DNA of 64,000 nucleotides from Sulfodiicoccus acidiphilus (GTDB lineage: Archaea; Thermoproteota; Thermoprotei_A; Sulfolobales; Sulfolobaceae). The notes below the pieces were generated by a model. The model had not been told where the DNA came from. It ran no database searches and saw only the letters and a program-made list of their open reading frames with translations. Each line of letters starts with the position of its first letter. Position 1 is the first letter of the stretch. The stretch lies in NCBI RefSeq assembly GCF_003967175.1, contig NZ_AP018553.1, positions 1,785,982 to 1,849,981 of the forward strand, given 5' to 3'. Positions 1 to 9,168 of this stretch are shown here, in pieces. A program made the translations under genes and the position numbers.

Positions 1-287
1 ACTTCCGCTCTACGACAGATTCACCTTCGGGCCATATACAGACTATAGGAACCCTAGGATGGTTCAAGGTATCTAACGGAACTGTCGTAACGGCCTCAAC
101 GATCTGCGAGTCACCAGTCCGGGATACCCAGAGTTTATTAGAAGAGTGGGATAGAGAGATTTCGGAGTTCAACTCGCCCAGGGACCAGGCCTCGCTTCAC
201 TCAGGAACGACGAAGTCTAGTCTGAGAACCGGGGTGGAGTTGCCTCTAACCGGGAGTCCTTCACGGGGAGCGTGAGGGGAGAACGCG

Positions 288-1487
288 ATGTCGAGCTCCT
301 ACAGGTGGGTGGTGTTGGGGTGCTACATGGTCGTTGCGGCTGTGTCGCAGCTGCTTTGGCTCAACTTCGCCTCCATAACTACCCCCATAGTGACGGACAT
401 TTTCGGCGTCTCGGAACAGCTGGTGGGGCTACTGTCCGCCACGTGGCCCCTCATTTTCATACCGTTCTCGGTGCCCGCCGGCCTCCTCACCGACGCGCGT
501 GGATTCAAGGCGGCAGTGACTCTGGGCGCTAGTGTGATGGCTTTCTTCTCGGTCCTGAGGATCCTAGCTGGGAGGGACTTCTTCCTCCTCCTGGCGTTCC
601 AGTCAGCAGCGGGAGTGGGTCAGCCCTTCGTGTACGCCGTGATCTCCAAACTCGTCACCCAGTGGTTCCCTCAGGGCGAGAGGGGGCTGGCCACGGGACT
701 GGCCACAATAGGACAGTTCGCGGGGCTCATTGCGGCTCTCGTAGTCACTCCTCTCCTAGTCCCCACCGCGAACTTCGTCGAGTTCCAGAGAATGCTAGCA
801 CTTTACGGCGCCGTGGCGGTAGCGGGAGCCGTCCTCTTCGTACTCCTGGCCAAGGAGAGGCCTTCCCCTGAGGAGGAGGAGAGCGTCGATCTGGCGGAGT
901 TGAGGAAGCTCCTAGGCTCCAGGAGTTTCCTCAAGTTGGGGGCCCTATTCTTCATAGGGGTTGGGTTCTTCACAGGACTCCTCACTTGGATAGAGAGCGC
1001 CCTAGTTCCTAGGGGTATTCCCGTCACCGAGAGCGGGACAGTGGCGGCCGCAATTTTGGTGGGAGGAATTGTGGGCTCCGTCGTGATCCCTTCCCTCTCC
1101 GACAAGGTGAGGAGGAGGAAACCCTTCTTCCTGATCAACTTCGGAGTGTCGGCGGTGGCTCTAACTGTGATCTCCCTGAGCTACAGTCTCCCCGTCCTGC
1201 TGGCCTCGTCTTTAGTACTAGGCTTCTTCCTAATCTCCTCGCTACCGATAGGGTTGGACTATTCGAGTCAAATAGTGGGGGAGAGGTTGACGGGGACGGC
1301 CCAGAGCGTTATGTGGCTCCTAGCTCAGGTGGGGGCGGTGGTACTAATAGTCGCCATGGGAGCCCTGGCCAACCCCTCCCTCTTCCCCAAGAACCCATTC
1401 CTTCCCTCCCTAGTCATGGTAACTCTCCTCGACGTCTCGGCCCTGGGGATCTCTTTCACGTTGAGCGAGGTGGGGCGAGTTAACTGA
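288..1487 (+). CDS. MFS-type transporter
   Basis: This 399-residue protein is built of alternating hydrophobic stretches, consistent with a 12-helix major facilitator superfamily carrier in the cytoplasmic membrane. A conserved cytoplasmic-loop motif is visible mid-protein (LSDKVRRRKPFF, about residues 267-278), matching the motif A repeat between helices 8 and 9. The ATG at 288 follows a GTGAGGGGA purine-rich stretch that can serve as ribosome binding site. The stop codon lies only a few bases before the sugar kinase reading frame, so the two are probably co-transcribed and the substrate may be a sugar or polyol. The substrate cannot be read from sequence; the closest general class is the sugar/organic-acid MFS permeases. 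Confidence 0.85.
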   Translation: MSSSYRWVVLGCYMVVAAVSQLLWLNFASITTPIVTDIFGVSEQLVGLLSATWPLIFIPFSVPAGLLTDARGFKAAVTLGASVMAFFSVLRILAGRDFFLLLAFQSAAGVGQPFVYAVISKLVTQWFPQGERGLATGLATIGQFAGLIAALVVTPLLVPTANFVEFQRMLALYGAVAVAGAVLFVLLAKERPSPEEEESVDLAELRKLLGSRSFLKLGALFFIGVGFFTGLLTWIESALVPRGIPVTESGTVAAAILVGGIVGSVVIPSLSDKVRRRKPFFLINFGVSAVALTVISLSYSLPVLLASSLVLGFFLISSLPIGLDYSSQIVGERLTGTAQSVMWLLAQVGAVVLIVAMGALANPSLFPKNPFLPSLVMVTLLDVSALGISFTLSEVGRVN

Positions 1488-1497
1488 GGGGGTAGTA

Positions 1498-3003
1498 CTG
1501 GCCTTCGACGTAGGTACGACTTCGATTAAATGCGCCGCTCTCTCTCTGAAGGACTTCGAGCCGGTGGCGCAGTCGTCGATCAGGTCCACCGTCGCTTACC
1601 CGAGGCCCGGTTGGGCTGAACAGGACCTCGAGAGGCTCTGGGAAGAACTCCTCACACTTGGTAGAAAGGTAACGGAGGAGAGGGTGGGTGAGGAAGTGAG
1701 GGGGTTGACCTTCGATGCTCACATGGCGGGGGTAGTCCCAGTGGACGAGGAGGGACTGCCATTGAGGCCAGCCATAATATGGCTCGACGAGAGGGCCGCT
1801 GGCCTTCCGAGGGAATTGTGGAGTGGCCCCCTGAAACTGCAAGGGTATTCCATCCCCAGACTAATCAAGTTCCTCAGAGTCACGGGAGGAGCTCCCAGCA
1901 GGACGGGGAAGGACGTTATATCCAAGGTCGTCTGGTTGGCTGAGAACGAGCCCCAAGTCCTCTCAAGGGCCAGGAAGCTCCTAGACGTTAAGGGGTTCCT
2001 CCTGAGCAGGAGCACCGGGGCGTTCGTGACTGGACACGACGAGGCCAGCTTGACCTGGATGGCGGACACCAGGAGGAACAGGGCCGCGTGGTCTAGGGAG
2101 ATCCTGAGGAAGTACGGAGTGAGGGAAGACCTCCTCCCAGAGATCAGGAACTCAACCGATGTCGCAGGGAAGTTGAGGGCCGAAGTGGCGTCTCGCCTCG
2201 GGGTGCGGGAGGTACCGGTCTTCGTCGGTGCGGGCGACCTCACCGCAGCCGCAGTGGGCTCAGGGGCCGTCAGGGAAGGGGAGGTGCACGTCTACCTGGG
2301 GACGAGCGATTGGGTGGCGGCCCACTCCTCGAAGAGGAGGGTTGACGTGTTCCACTACGTCGGGAGCATCCTGAGTGCGATACCTGGGAGGTACCTCACC
2401 GTGGCGGAGCAGGAAGTCGCAGCGGGTGCGCTGGAGTGGGTGATGAGGACGCTCGGGGTGGAGGACTACGGCGAGGTGGAGAGGATGGTCTCTTCAGTGG
2501 ATCGCACTGCCCTCCTCTTCCTCCCGTGGCTTTACGGGGAGAGGTCCCCCGTGGACGATCCCAACGTCAGGGGAGGGCTCATAAACCTCACCCTCGACAC
2601 GGAGAGGGGGGAAGTACTCAGGGCCGTGATGGAGGGAGTCGCGTTGAACGTGAAGTGGGTCTTCCCCTACGTTGAGAGGTTGGTGGGGAGGGTGAGAGAG
2701 GTGAACGTAATAGGAGGAGGGGCACTCTTCGACACGTGGTGTCAGCTCCTCTCCAGTGCCCTGAAACTACGAGTGAAGAGGCTCTCGGACCCACAGCTGG
2801 CGGGTGTGAGGGGACTCGCCGCAATTGCCTCAGTGGGAATGGGAGTTTACCCTAGTTTCGAGGACGCCGTGGCTAAGTTCAAGGTGGACAGGAAGTTCGA
2901 GCCGGGCCGAGAGGCGGCCGAACTCGAGGCCAAGTTCGTTCTGTTCAGGGAGGCCTATAGGAAGCTCAGGGGGACGTTCAGGGCCCTGAACTTGGGGGTT
3001 TGA
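1498..3003 (+). CDS. FGGY-family carbohydrate kinase (start codon unclear)
   Basis: An ATP-dependent sugar or polyol kinase of the FGGY family, about 501 residues, the usual family length. The N-terminal phosphate-1 motif reads LAFDVGTTSIKCA, a GAGDLTAAAVG segment carries the probable catalytic aspartate near residue 245, and NVIGGGALFDTWCQLLSSAL near residue 402 is the adenosine-binding stretch. The conserved N-terminus needs translation from about 1492-1498, but the frame there offers only GTA, GTA and CTG; the first canonical start is GTG 1564, which would remove the phosphate-1 motif. GAGGGGG lies just upstream and could act as ribosome binding site for CTG. It follows the MFS gene directly, so uptake and phosphorylation of one substrate is a reasonable inference. 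The 3' end overlaps the convergent decarboxylase by 26 bases. Confidence 0.85.
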   Translation: MAFDVGTTSIKCAALSLKDFEPVAQSSIRSTVAYPRPGWAEQDLERLWEELLTLGRKVTEERVGEEVRGLTFDAHMAGVVPVDEEGLPLRPAIIWLDERAAGLPRELWSGPLKLQGYSIPRLIKFLRVTGGAPSRTGKDVISKVVWLAENEPQVLSRARKLLDVKGFLLSRSTGAFVTGHDEASLTWMADTRRNRAAWSREILRKYGVREDLLPEIRNSTDVAGKLRAEVASRLGVREVPVFVGAGDLTAAAVGSGAVREGEVHVYLGTSDWVAAHSSKRRVDVFHYVGSILSAIPGRYLTVAEQEVAAGALEWVMRTLGVEDYGEVERMVSSVDRTALLFLPWLYGERSPVDDPNVRGGLINLTLDTERGEVLRAVMEGVALNVKWVFPYVERLVGRVREVNVIGGGALFDTWCQLLSSALKLRVKRLSDPQLAGVRGLAAIASVGMGVYPSFEDAVAKFKVDRKFEPGREAAELEAKFVLFREAYRKLRGTFRALNLGV

Positions 3004-4365
3004 AGAGGTACCTATTCACAGCAGTCTTGAGCACTTCCTCCACGAGGTCGGGCGGAGCCTCGTGCATGAGCCTGTTTATCACCGTGAAATCCTCTGGGAG
3101 CTTCCCCTCCTCTATCCCCAAAGCCCGTACGAGATCCCCCTCGGGGAGTCTGATTTCCTCTTCCACCGTGAGACTAACGGAAGAGAGGTCCTTTAGGAAC
3201 TGATCCACCAAGACGTCGTGTCCAGGGGCCACGGTTAAGTGGATGCTCTTGGGGAACCCCATCTCTCTGGACCCGGGCTGATACTGAACGAACCAGTTGA
3301 GCTTCCTCATCTCCCGCGGCAGAGCGGCCAGATCGCGCTCGTCGGAGGTGAAGGCCAATATGCCCGACTTGGGCTCGCCCAGCACCTTGTAGCCTAGATT
3401 CCTCAATCCGGTCTCCATCCTCCTCCTGGCGTCCAACACTCTCTTGGCCAGTTCCCTATAACCTTCCCTTCCCAAGTAAATAAGTATGCCCCACGAGGCC
3501 GCCAGGGTACCAGCAGACCTCGTCGAGAGCACGGCCGTGTTAACTACCGGGTAACCCGGCCACTTGGACGCGGCGAAGACAGTGCCCTCCCTGAGCTCGG
3601 CGTTCCTGAAGAGGACGATAGAGGCGCCGCGGGGGCGTAGCCGTACTTGTGCAGGTCAGCCGACACGGAGCTCACTCCCTCCAAGGAGAAGTCGAAGGGA
3701 GGTACGTCCTCTCCCAACTCCCTCAGGAAGGGGAGAAGGAAACCTCCCACACACGCGTCCACGTGGAACCACACCCCGCGATCCAGCGCCAGCTCTGCCA
3801 TGGCCTGTACGTCGTCCACGGTGCCGAAGGGATAGTTGGGAGCCGAAGCGATCAGCGCTACGGTGTTACCTCCCAACTTCCCCTTCACGTCCTCCAGGTC
3901 TGCCCTAAATTGCCCGTCTACCTTGACGGTGACCACCCTCATCCCCAAGTATTCGGCGGCCTTCCTGAACGCCGGGTGGGCCGTCGCCGGTAGTACTATT
4001 TCCGGTGTCCCAGAACTGCTTCTCTCGAATCGCTCCCTGGCCGCCTTCATCGCCAGAATTATGCTCTCGGTGCCACCGTAGGTGAAGTTCCCCACCACTT
4101 CGTCGTCGCCGTGAAGGAGAGAAGAGACCATTCCCACTAGCTCGTTCTCCATCCTGAGTACGCTCGGGTACACAGTGAAGTCCAGCATAGTCTTATCCAT
4201 GAACTTGAGGTAGAGGGCCTTCCCCAGCTCGATCACGTCAGGGGCCCCCAACACGTACACGTGGCCCCACATCCTACCACTCAGCGGGTCCATGTCCCTG
4301 GAAACGTACTCCTCCGCCCTCCTCAACACCTCCTCTTTCGAAGTTCGACTTTCCTTGAACTCCAC
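2978..4365 (-). pseudogene. PLP-dependent decarboxylase/lyase (GAD or S1P-lyase-like), frameshifted
   Basis: Two frames on the minus strand make up one group II PLP-dependent decarboxylase of about 462 residues. The N-terminal part (4365 to about 3635) has GNFTYGGTESI, VDACVGGFLLPF and the cofactor lysine motif SADLHKYGYAP; the C-terminal part continues with GASIVLFRN, WPGYPVVNTAVLSTRSAGTLAASW and a small C-terminal domain. The frame changes exactly at a run of five C (minus strand; G at 3631-3635); six would restore AP-RGAS. The pattern is closest to sphingosine-1-phosphate lyase-like and tyrosine/glutamate decarboxylase families; the substrate is unknown. The GTG start at 4365 has a TATA-like element about 27 bases upstream (CTATTTTACC in minus orientation), as in leaderless archaeal genes. 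It could be a real pseudogene or a consensus error. Confidence 0.8.
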
Positions 4366-5184
4366 TCAACTAACTCTAAGGGGTGAGGTAAAATAGTTTG
4401 TTTCGAGTTCGGTGGAACAGACCTCGAGGCCCGAACAACTCCACCTACGCCCTTCCCCCGAGATAGCCTGCGACGTCGAATAGCTCAACTCGTTCGATAC
4501 ATCAAGACTGGCGAACTCACCCTCGCGGAGGGGACTGCCTCACCCGTAGTGTGGGAGGCGAAGCCCCCACCGAGGACCTTCCCAGCCCCGATCTCCTCGG
4601 GACGTTTAAGGGGGCGTCGTAGTCAAGCTCTGATGTCGTACAGCGCTGGGGACGGGAGAAGACACGACTGGGTCGTCCTCGACGTACCTGCTGTCGGCGA
4701 ACGTCTTCTCCTCTCACACGAGCAAACGAACGCGAAAGGACGCTGGAGAATAGGAGCTTTTAGCGAACTAATGTAGATCTGTGGGGAGACTTCGAGGCGA
4801 CCGTCCTTCTCTTGGACGAAAGGCCCCTCACTTCAGTTAGCCGTGAGCGATACCCCTGAAGGACGGAGCTTCCCTTTCCACCACTCAACCTTGCCCCAGG
4901 GAGGGAGCTCCACCGAAGTGGCTCCCACCCCGCGACGGGAACGGACTCCGTTACCTTACGTACTCGGCTGGGGAAGCGGGCGTACGTCGCGAACTCGCGC
5001 TCCGACCTAGGTGCCTCGGTGGTGCTCGACGAGTAGGCGACCGTCGTAAGAGTAGTTTCTCGAAACGATATCTAAGCCCGCACGAAGGAGGTCTCCGAGT
5101 CCGCTCGAGAGGCGAGGCTTCACCTCCGAACCCCATTTTCGTGAAGGAGGCTCCGAAACCGATGTACCGCAGTCGTACGGTGTT
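4366..5184. other. Intergenic stretch without recognisable gene
   Basis: About 820 bases between the decarboxylase start and the DUF72 gene. Short open frames occur on both strands but their residue composition is arginine/proline/serine-rich, as expected of chance frames in GC-rich DNA. Apart from the decarboxylase promoter at the left edge I see no motif, repeat or RNA here. Confidence 0.5.
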
Positions 5185-5920
5185 TCAGGCTCGAACAGGT
5201 GGACTCCCTTTGTGCCTCCTCTCCAAGTACTCCTTGAACTCCAGAGCGTTCCTAATCATGTGGACGTTGTTGAACATGACGTAGTTCAGGTCCTCTCCCA
5301 GGGCGTTGACCAGGACCTCGAAGTCTTGCTCCGTGTACCTGTACCTGTAGTTGACCTCCTTGTCCCCTATTCCGTGGAGCCTGTAGTACTTCAGTGACGA
5401 TAGGGACCTCCTCCTGAAGGGATCGACCGCGTGGAGGAAACCGGTTTCGGAGAGAACTCTACTCACCAACTCGTCGCTCCACCCTTCCCCTCGATGTTCC
5501 CACGCGTAAAGGAAGCTCCTGTCGAGAAGGGTTGAGAACTCCTTCATCGACCTGAGGTTCTCCTCCGTCGGGTGAAAGGAAGGCGGAGTCTGGAAGACTA
5601 CTACACTCGCGTTGAGGACCTTGGCTACCTTCAAGGTGTACTCTAGGGCCCTCTCCGTGTCCCGATTAACCTTGAACCTCCCGTAGTTCTCTGGCCTCCC
5701 TACGAACTTCTTCGTCCTCCTGTAGGTGGGACTCGTGATCTCGTGAGTGATCACCTGCGAGGCCTTCACCGTGAACTCGAAGGGGAACTCCCTCCTCATC
5801 CTAGTTGCTGTCGACTCGGACACCAAGTCGTAAAACGTCTGTTGAACCTCCATTACGTCGACGCCCACGCCCTTCCTGAAGGCGCAGATCCCCGTCTTGA
5901 CCTCCGTCAGGGTTAACCAC
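5185..5920 (-). CDS. DUF72 domain protein (N-terminus irregular)
   Basis: A DUF72 (PF01904) protein with a TIM-barrel-like fold, of unknown biochemical function, about 244 residues when complete. Recognisable are VKTGICAF at the N-terminus, MEVQQTFYD, FEFTVKASQVITHE and, near the C-terminus, YVMFNNVHM. The frame from ATG 5868 lacks the first conserved strand; that strand (EVKTGICAFRKG) lies upstream in the same frame but has no ATG, GTG or TTG before a stop. A GTG at 5918-5920 is out of frame by one base at a run of three C; removing one C would give a start VVNLTEVKTGICAF. An alternative is initiation at CTG a few codons before EVKTG. The function of DUF72 is not known. Confidence 0.8.
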
Positions 5921-6460
5921 CCCTAGTCGACCGACACCGCTCCCACCTCTCCACCAAAGGAAGAGTTTCCAAGTCCCCAGAAGGGATTAGGGAGAGCCCG
6001 GCACGTCCTGCCTCTCCCCTTACCTCGAGTTCGACCGAACTTGTTGGTGACCCCAGCTTCGAGTTGACCACCTCCACCACTTCCCTGTGTTCTCCCTGTG
6101 GAACTTAAGCGAGTTTTCGTTGAAGTTATCGAAGGGAAAAAGCGACACCTCGTCCTCACGGGGAGCCTCGCGGTGAGTCCCACTCCTCGGAGTAACCTCG
6201 ATCCCCTTCCGTAGCGGAGGTTCAGTGGAACCGTCCTGTGAACAGCGTGGAAGGGAGGTCACGGAGGCTTCCTATCGACAGGCGCGAGTTCCCCAGCCCC
6301 GAGAATGTCTGGCTTTTACAGCCGAGATGAGAAGATTATTATTGTTTTCTTGCATAAAAACCCTTCTATAAGGGGGGTATCAGTCCTCACGGAAGGGCTC
6401 TTCCGCCTCCTCAACCCACGTTAAGATAAAAATTTCGTGTCTTTCAGTACGACGAATGTG
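5921..6460. other. Intergenic stretch without recognisable gene
   Basis: About 540 bases. Chance frames on the minus strand exist but show no family pattern. Near 6402-6425 there is a TTCCGCC..CCTCAACC stretch that resembles the outer end of the inverted repeat found at 33280 and 56350; the match is short and may be accidental. Confidence 0.4.
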
Positions 6461-6528
6461 TGTAGAGAGATATTTCCTAGATTCACAACGTTTAATTTCC
6501 AGTGCAGCAACCCTAACTCATGATACAG
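6461..6528 (+). promoter_or_regulatory. Relic copy of the promoter and start of the 15687 ATPase gene
   Basis: Bases 6484-6528 align without gaps to 15651-15695, the TATA region and first codons of the second AAA ATPase gene, with roughly 80% identity. Both contain GTTTAATTTCCA followed 28 bases after the TATA-like element by ATGATA. Weaker similarity continues upstream (TGTAG-GAGA in both). Here the ATG at 6520 opens only a 22-codon frame ending in TAG, so this is either a vestigial start region or a short leaderless leader gene for the AAA gene at 6625. Confidence 0.6.
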
Positions 6529-6595
6529 GTACCCGTATACGAACTAGGAGACTCCGAACACGGGAACGCAGCGACCTCACACTACTAGAGAAGGG

Positions 6596-6605
6596 ATTTA
6601 TACTT
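6596..6605 (+). promoter_or_regulatory. TATA box of the 6625 AAA gene
   Basis: ATTTATACTT is centred about 26 bases before the ATG at 6625. This spacing is what a leaderless archaeal transcript needs, and it supports that start. Confidence 0.6.
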
Positions 6606-6624
6606 TCTAGGAGCTGCTTTCCTT

Positions 6625-8058
6625 ATGAATTTGGTTGTGTATTGTGGGGAAGTTTACAGCTGGGTCAACATGTGCGAAAAGGTCGACCGTAAGGACTTCA
6701 CCCTGCTAAATTACGATACCGTGGAGAAGTGGCTGAAAGAGAACGGTGAGGGGGCCTACCTCATATTTGGCACTGACGTCATCCCAGTCACCGCGTTCAA
6801 CTATCCGGAGGTGCCGTTATCGGACACCCCTCTCTTCCAATTCATGAAAAGAGGCGGGACGGTAATTTGGGCGGGGGACGTCCCCTTCTATTATTCTGAA
6901 AACGGCGGAAAGAAGGTTGAGAGCAAACTCAATCCATTTCCATTCGATACACTTAACTTCGCAGATAAGGTGATGTTCGAGGACCCCCAGAACAGCCTCG
7001 TGGGCGAACTGATGGAGTACAGACCTGTCGAATCCTGGAGGCCGGTGCAGGGCCACCCGTCTCTCATACCAGTCAGTTACAAGCTAAACCCCCAAGGTTC
7101 CATCACTCTCTACTACTCCACCTGGATCTATAGGTACGGGAAGGGATCCTTCGTCAGACTCTACGATTCTAAATACGTCGATTTCAAATATCTTCTCTCC
7201 CTACCTGAAAGGATGGCGAAGTTGAACGAGGGGATCAGGATAAGGAACTTCAGGAAGCTCCGTAACCTCCTACTCAAGTTCCCTAAATTCAAGGTGATGG
7301 TGTTGATAGGGGACAACAACGTAGGCAAGACCAGCGTCTTGGAGGCACTAGCCACACTGTCAGATAGACTCTTTGAAGAGAACGCTAAGAGGATCGCCAC
7401 CTATAGAGGTTTAACCCAACCCGCGTTGCCGTCCCCCACATTGCCGTTCCCAGAGTTAGTTGAGGCCTACGTGGACGGGGATTACTCGCTCAGGGTAGTC
7501 CCACCTATACTTAGGAACCCCCTGGAATCCTTAATCGTCTTCTCCACGGTTATAGAGACCGGGGGACCCACCCAGGAAGTCCTCAACGAAGTCTCGAAGG
7601 TCCTCTCTAATTTCGATCCAAACGTTTTCTACCTCTACCTTGGAGCCGGGGGAATAAGGGTCTTGTCGCTCGACAGGACGGACCGGAGGCTTTTGGATCA
7701 AGGTCAAGGTTATAGGAGCATAATGAGAGTCCTGCTGGACTACGCGATGTTCAAGCCGAAGGTCCTCCTCCTGGACGACGTTGAGGGATTCGCTCTCCAC
7801 CCGAACATGCTGGAGAAGATGTTCCACCACCTCCTCGAGATCGAATCTAGAACGATCCTGACGACTCAGAGTATGGACGTCGTATACTACTTGGCCAAGG
7901 TTTCCCTCGAAAGGGATTTCAGAGACCCCGTGATATATGTGATCCTCAAAGGGGACGACCAGGAGGTTATGACAGCCCAGGAGGTGTGGGATAGGTTGCC
8001 TTTCGAGGACCCCAGGTTCACTGCCCTGGCGAAGAGAAGAGGGAGATCGAGTGTGTGA
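6625..8058 (+). CDS. AAA (AAA_21/OLD-like) ATPase with an N-terminal GATase/ThuA-like domain
   Basis: This 477-residue protein has two parts. Residues 1 to about 200 resemble a Rossmann-type class I glutamine amidotransferase or ThuA-like domain (LIFGTDVIPVTAF, FMKRGGTVIWAGDVPFYY), without an obvious catalytic cysteine triad. From about residue 205 it is an ABC-type AAA ATPase: GIRIRNFRKLRNLL strand, Walker A GDNNVGKTS near 229-237, signature-like DQGQGYRSIMRVLLDYA, Walker B KVLLLDDVEGFALHP near 375-390 and a TTQSMDVVYY switch region. The DD in Walker B replaces the usual DE. The gene starts leaderless and is followed after 12 bases by a Toprim-like partner, an arrangement known from OLD, Gabija, PARIS and related defence systems. 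A role in anti-viral defence is inference; the N-terminal fusion is unusual. Confidence 0.75.
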   Translation: MNLVVYCGEVYSWVNMCEKVDRKDFTLLNYDTVEKWLKENGEGAYLIFGTDVIPVTAFNYPEVPLSDTPLFQFMKRGGTVIWAGDVPFYYSENGGKKVESKLNPFPFDTLNFADKVMFEDPQNSLVGELMEYRPVESWRPVQGHPSLIPVSYKLNPQGSITLYYSTWIYRYGKGSFVRLYDSKYVDFKYLLSLPERMAKLNEGIRIRNFRKLRNLLLKFPKFKVMVLIGDNNVGKTSVLEALATLSDRLFEENAKRIATYRGLTQPALPSPTLPFPELVEAYVDGDYSLRVVPPILRNPLESLIVFSTVIETGGPTQEVLNEVSKVLSNFDPNVFYLYLGAGGIRVLSLDRTDRRLLDQGQGYRSIMRVLLDYAMFKPKVLLLDDVEGFALHPNMLEKMFHHLLEIESRTILTTQSMDVVYYLAKVSLERDFRDPVIYVILKGDDQEVMTAQEVWDRLPFEDPRFTALAKRRGRSSV

Positions 8059-8070
8059 AGTCGATCGTAG

Positions 8071-8691
8071 GTGAGTGGCGTGGAGTTGACCCCTGAGGAC
8101 TATCACGCTAAGCTCGTTTTCGCTGACGGTAAGATGGACAGGGAGTTCATCAGGTCCGTCCTGAAAAGGAACCTCGGCCGACACTGCAGCGTCAGGCTCT
8201 TCGTCCCTGATCCCAACTTCGACGCTCACGTAGTAAGTGGAGGTAAGGGGCTGGAAGGAGTCATCCGATTCGTCAAGAGCGACCTGGACAGAGGTGAGAG
8301 AACGTTCATCGTCTTCGTCGATAAGGAGCACCTGACTTCCACTGTCGAGGCCAGCGTGGGATCTATGATGAGGAAATACGGCATGGAGCCTGTATCGAGT
8401 GAAAGGATTAGAGACTCGGTACTGGGAATTAAGGGGCGTGTAGGGAACAAAGAGTTCTCCATGTACGTAGTGGTCACCGGCTTGTGGTGCTGCATCGAGG
8501 ACGAAATACTATCCGTTCTAGTGGACGGAGTTGAGGGGAAGAGCGGTGAGGGCTGTTGTGATTACTACAAAGAAAAGAGTAGAGAGAATGGAATGGATCC
8601 GAAGAGGTCGTGGAGCAACGCCCGCGTCTCGGAGCACTTCTTTAACAAGATCGCCTCAATATTGGAGCGACTCACCGCGAACACACCCTGA
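8071..8691 (+). CDS. Toprim/DUF3226-DUF4435-like partner of the AAA ATPase
   Basis: A 206-residue protein starting with GTG 12 bases after the AAA gene, so the two form one transcription unit. The pattern fits a Toprim-like fold: an N-terminal FADGKMDREFIRSVLKR (usual consensus V-E-G-x-x-D-x-x-F), a central FIVFVDKEH strand with an acidic residue, and a late CCIEDEILSVL helix similar to the I-E-D-x-I-L segment of DUF3226. The first acidic residue is D rather than the usual E. Such proteins act as nucleases or as sensors/effectors next to AAA ATPases. The last codons and the stop lie inside a perfect 22-base tandem duplication, so the C-terminus LTANTP is repeated in the DNA downstream. Family placement is by motif only. 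Confidence 0.65.
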   Translation: MSGVELTPEDYHAKLVFADGKMDREFIRSVLKRNLGRHCSVRLFVPDPNFDAHVVSGGKGLEGVIRFVKSDLDRGERTFIVFVDKEHLTSTVEASVGSMMRKYGMEPVSSERIRDSVLGIKGRVGNKEFSMYVVVTGLWCCIEDEILSVLVDGVEGKSGEGCCDYYKEKSRENGMDPKRSWSNARVSEHFFNKIASILERLTANTP

Positions 8692-8714
8692 CCTCACCGC
8701 GAACACACCCTGAC
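8671..8714 (+). repeat. 22-base perfect tandem duplication across a stop codon
   Basis: Two identical 22-base units beginning CTCACCGCGAACACACC lie at 8671-8692 and 8693-8714. The first contains the stop codon of the Toprim-like gene, the second is downstream and untranslated. Confidence 0.9.
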
Positions 8715-9126
8715 ACTGGCCCGTCGAGTTCCCCGTGGTTCGAGTCCAATTCCCTATGCTCACCTGTGGATAGGAAGGGAGAGGCGTCGAGGAGAGCAGG
8801 CAACGTAGTTTGGCCTGCGCCTCGAGGGCATCGCGGGCTTCTAAACTGGACTCCCGACCAGGGTCTCCACCACAAGGACGTGACGAACAACTTCACGCAC
8901 ACCTCTCTGCCTTGTCAAGGTAACTCGACTTCTTTCTTCGCCCCAGACAGACTCTCGGAGGGAAACCCCTGTTAACCTTTGAGGTGAGTTTAGGGCAGTT
9001 TACCTTCCCAAGGCCTGAGGTTGGGGTACAGCTCATCCGATGTGCTTTCCCCGACGTTCGAAACCTCGTTCGTCCCGGTAGAGGCGAACTTAATGTCTCG
9101 TCGAGGAGCTACCTCTGAGCTTATAA
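8715..9126. other. Intergenic stretch without recognisable gene
   Basis: About 410 bases with no coding pattern. At 8736 there is a GGTTCGAGTCC string that recalls a tRNA T-loop, but the flanking stem does not pair. TTATAACTT at 9121-9129 is the likely TATA box of the next gene. Confidence 0.4.
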
Positions 9127-9164
9127 CTTAGGAGGGGGTAAGTAACTTAGGAGGGGGTAAGTAA
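9127..9164 (+). repeat. 19-base perfect tandem duplication carrying a ribosome-binding-site-like motif
   Basis: Units at 9127-9145 and 9146-9164 are identical and each contains TTAGGAGGGGGT. It lies between the TATA-like TTATAA at 9121 and the start region of the downstream ATPase. With one unit removed, the TATA box would stand about 26 bases before the TTA-TTC-GAT codons where translation of the family normally begins. Confidence 0.9.
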
Positions 9165-9168
9165 CACG

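Noticed and set aside
6402-6425. Third copy of the long inverted repeat end
   Set aside because: Only about 20 bases of partial similarity (TTCCGCC and CCTCAACC); too short to separate from chance.
7531-8331. 266-codon minus-strand frame opposite the AAA gene
   Set aside because: Runs against the strongly supported AAA and Toprim-like genes and mirrors their codon bias.
8730-8760. tRNA-like GGTTCGAGTCC string
   Set aside because: The flanking bases do not form a T-stem, and no acceptor or anticodon stem is found at the right distances. A similar string near 34400 fails in the same way.
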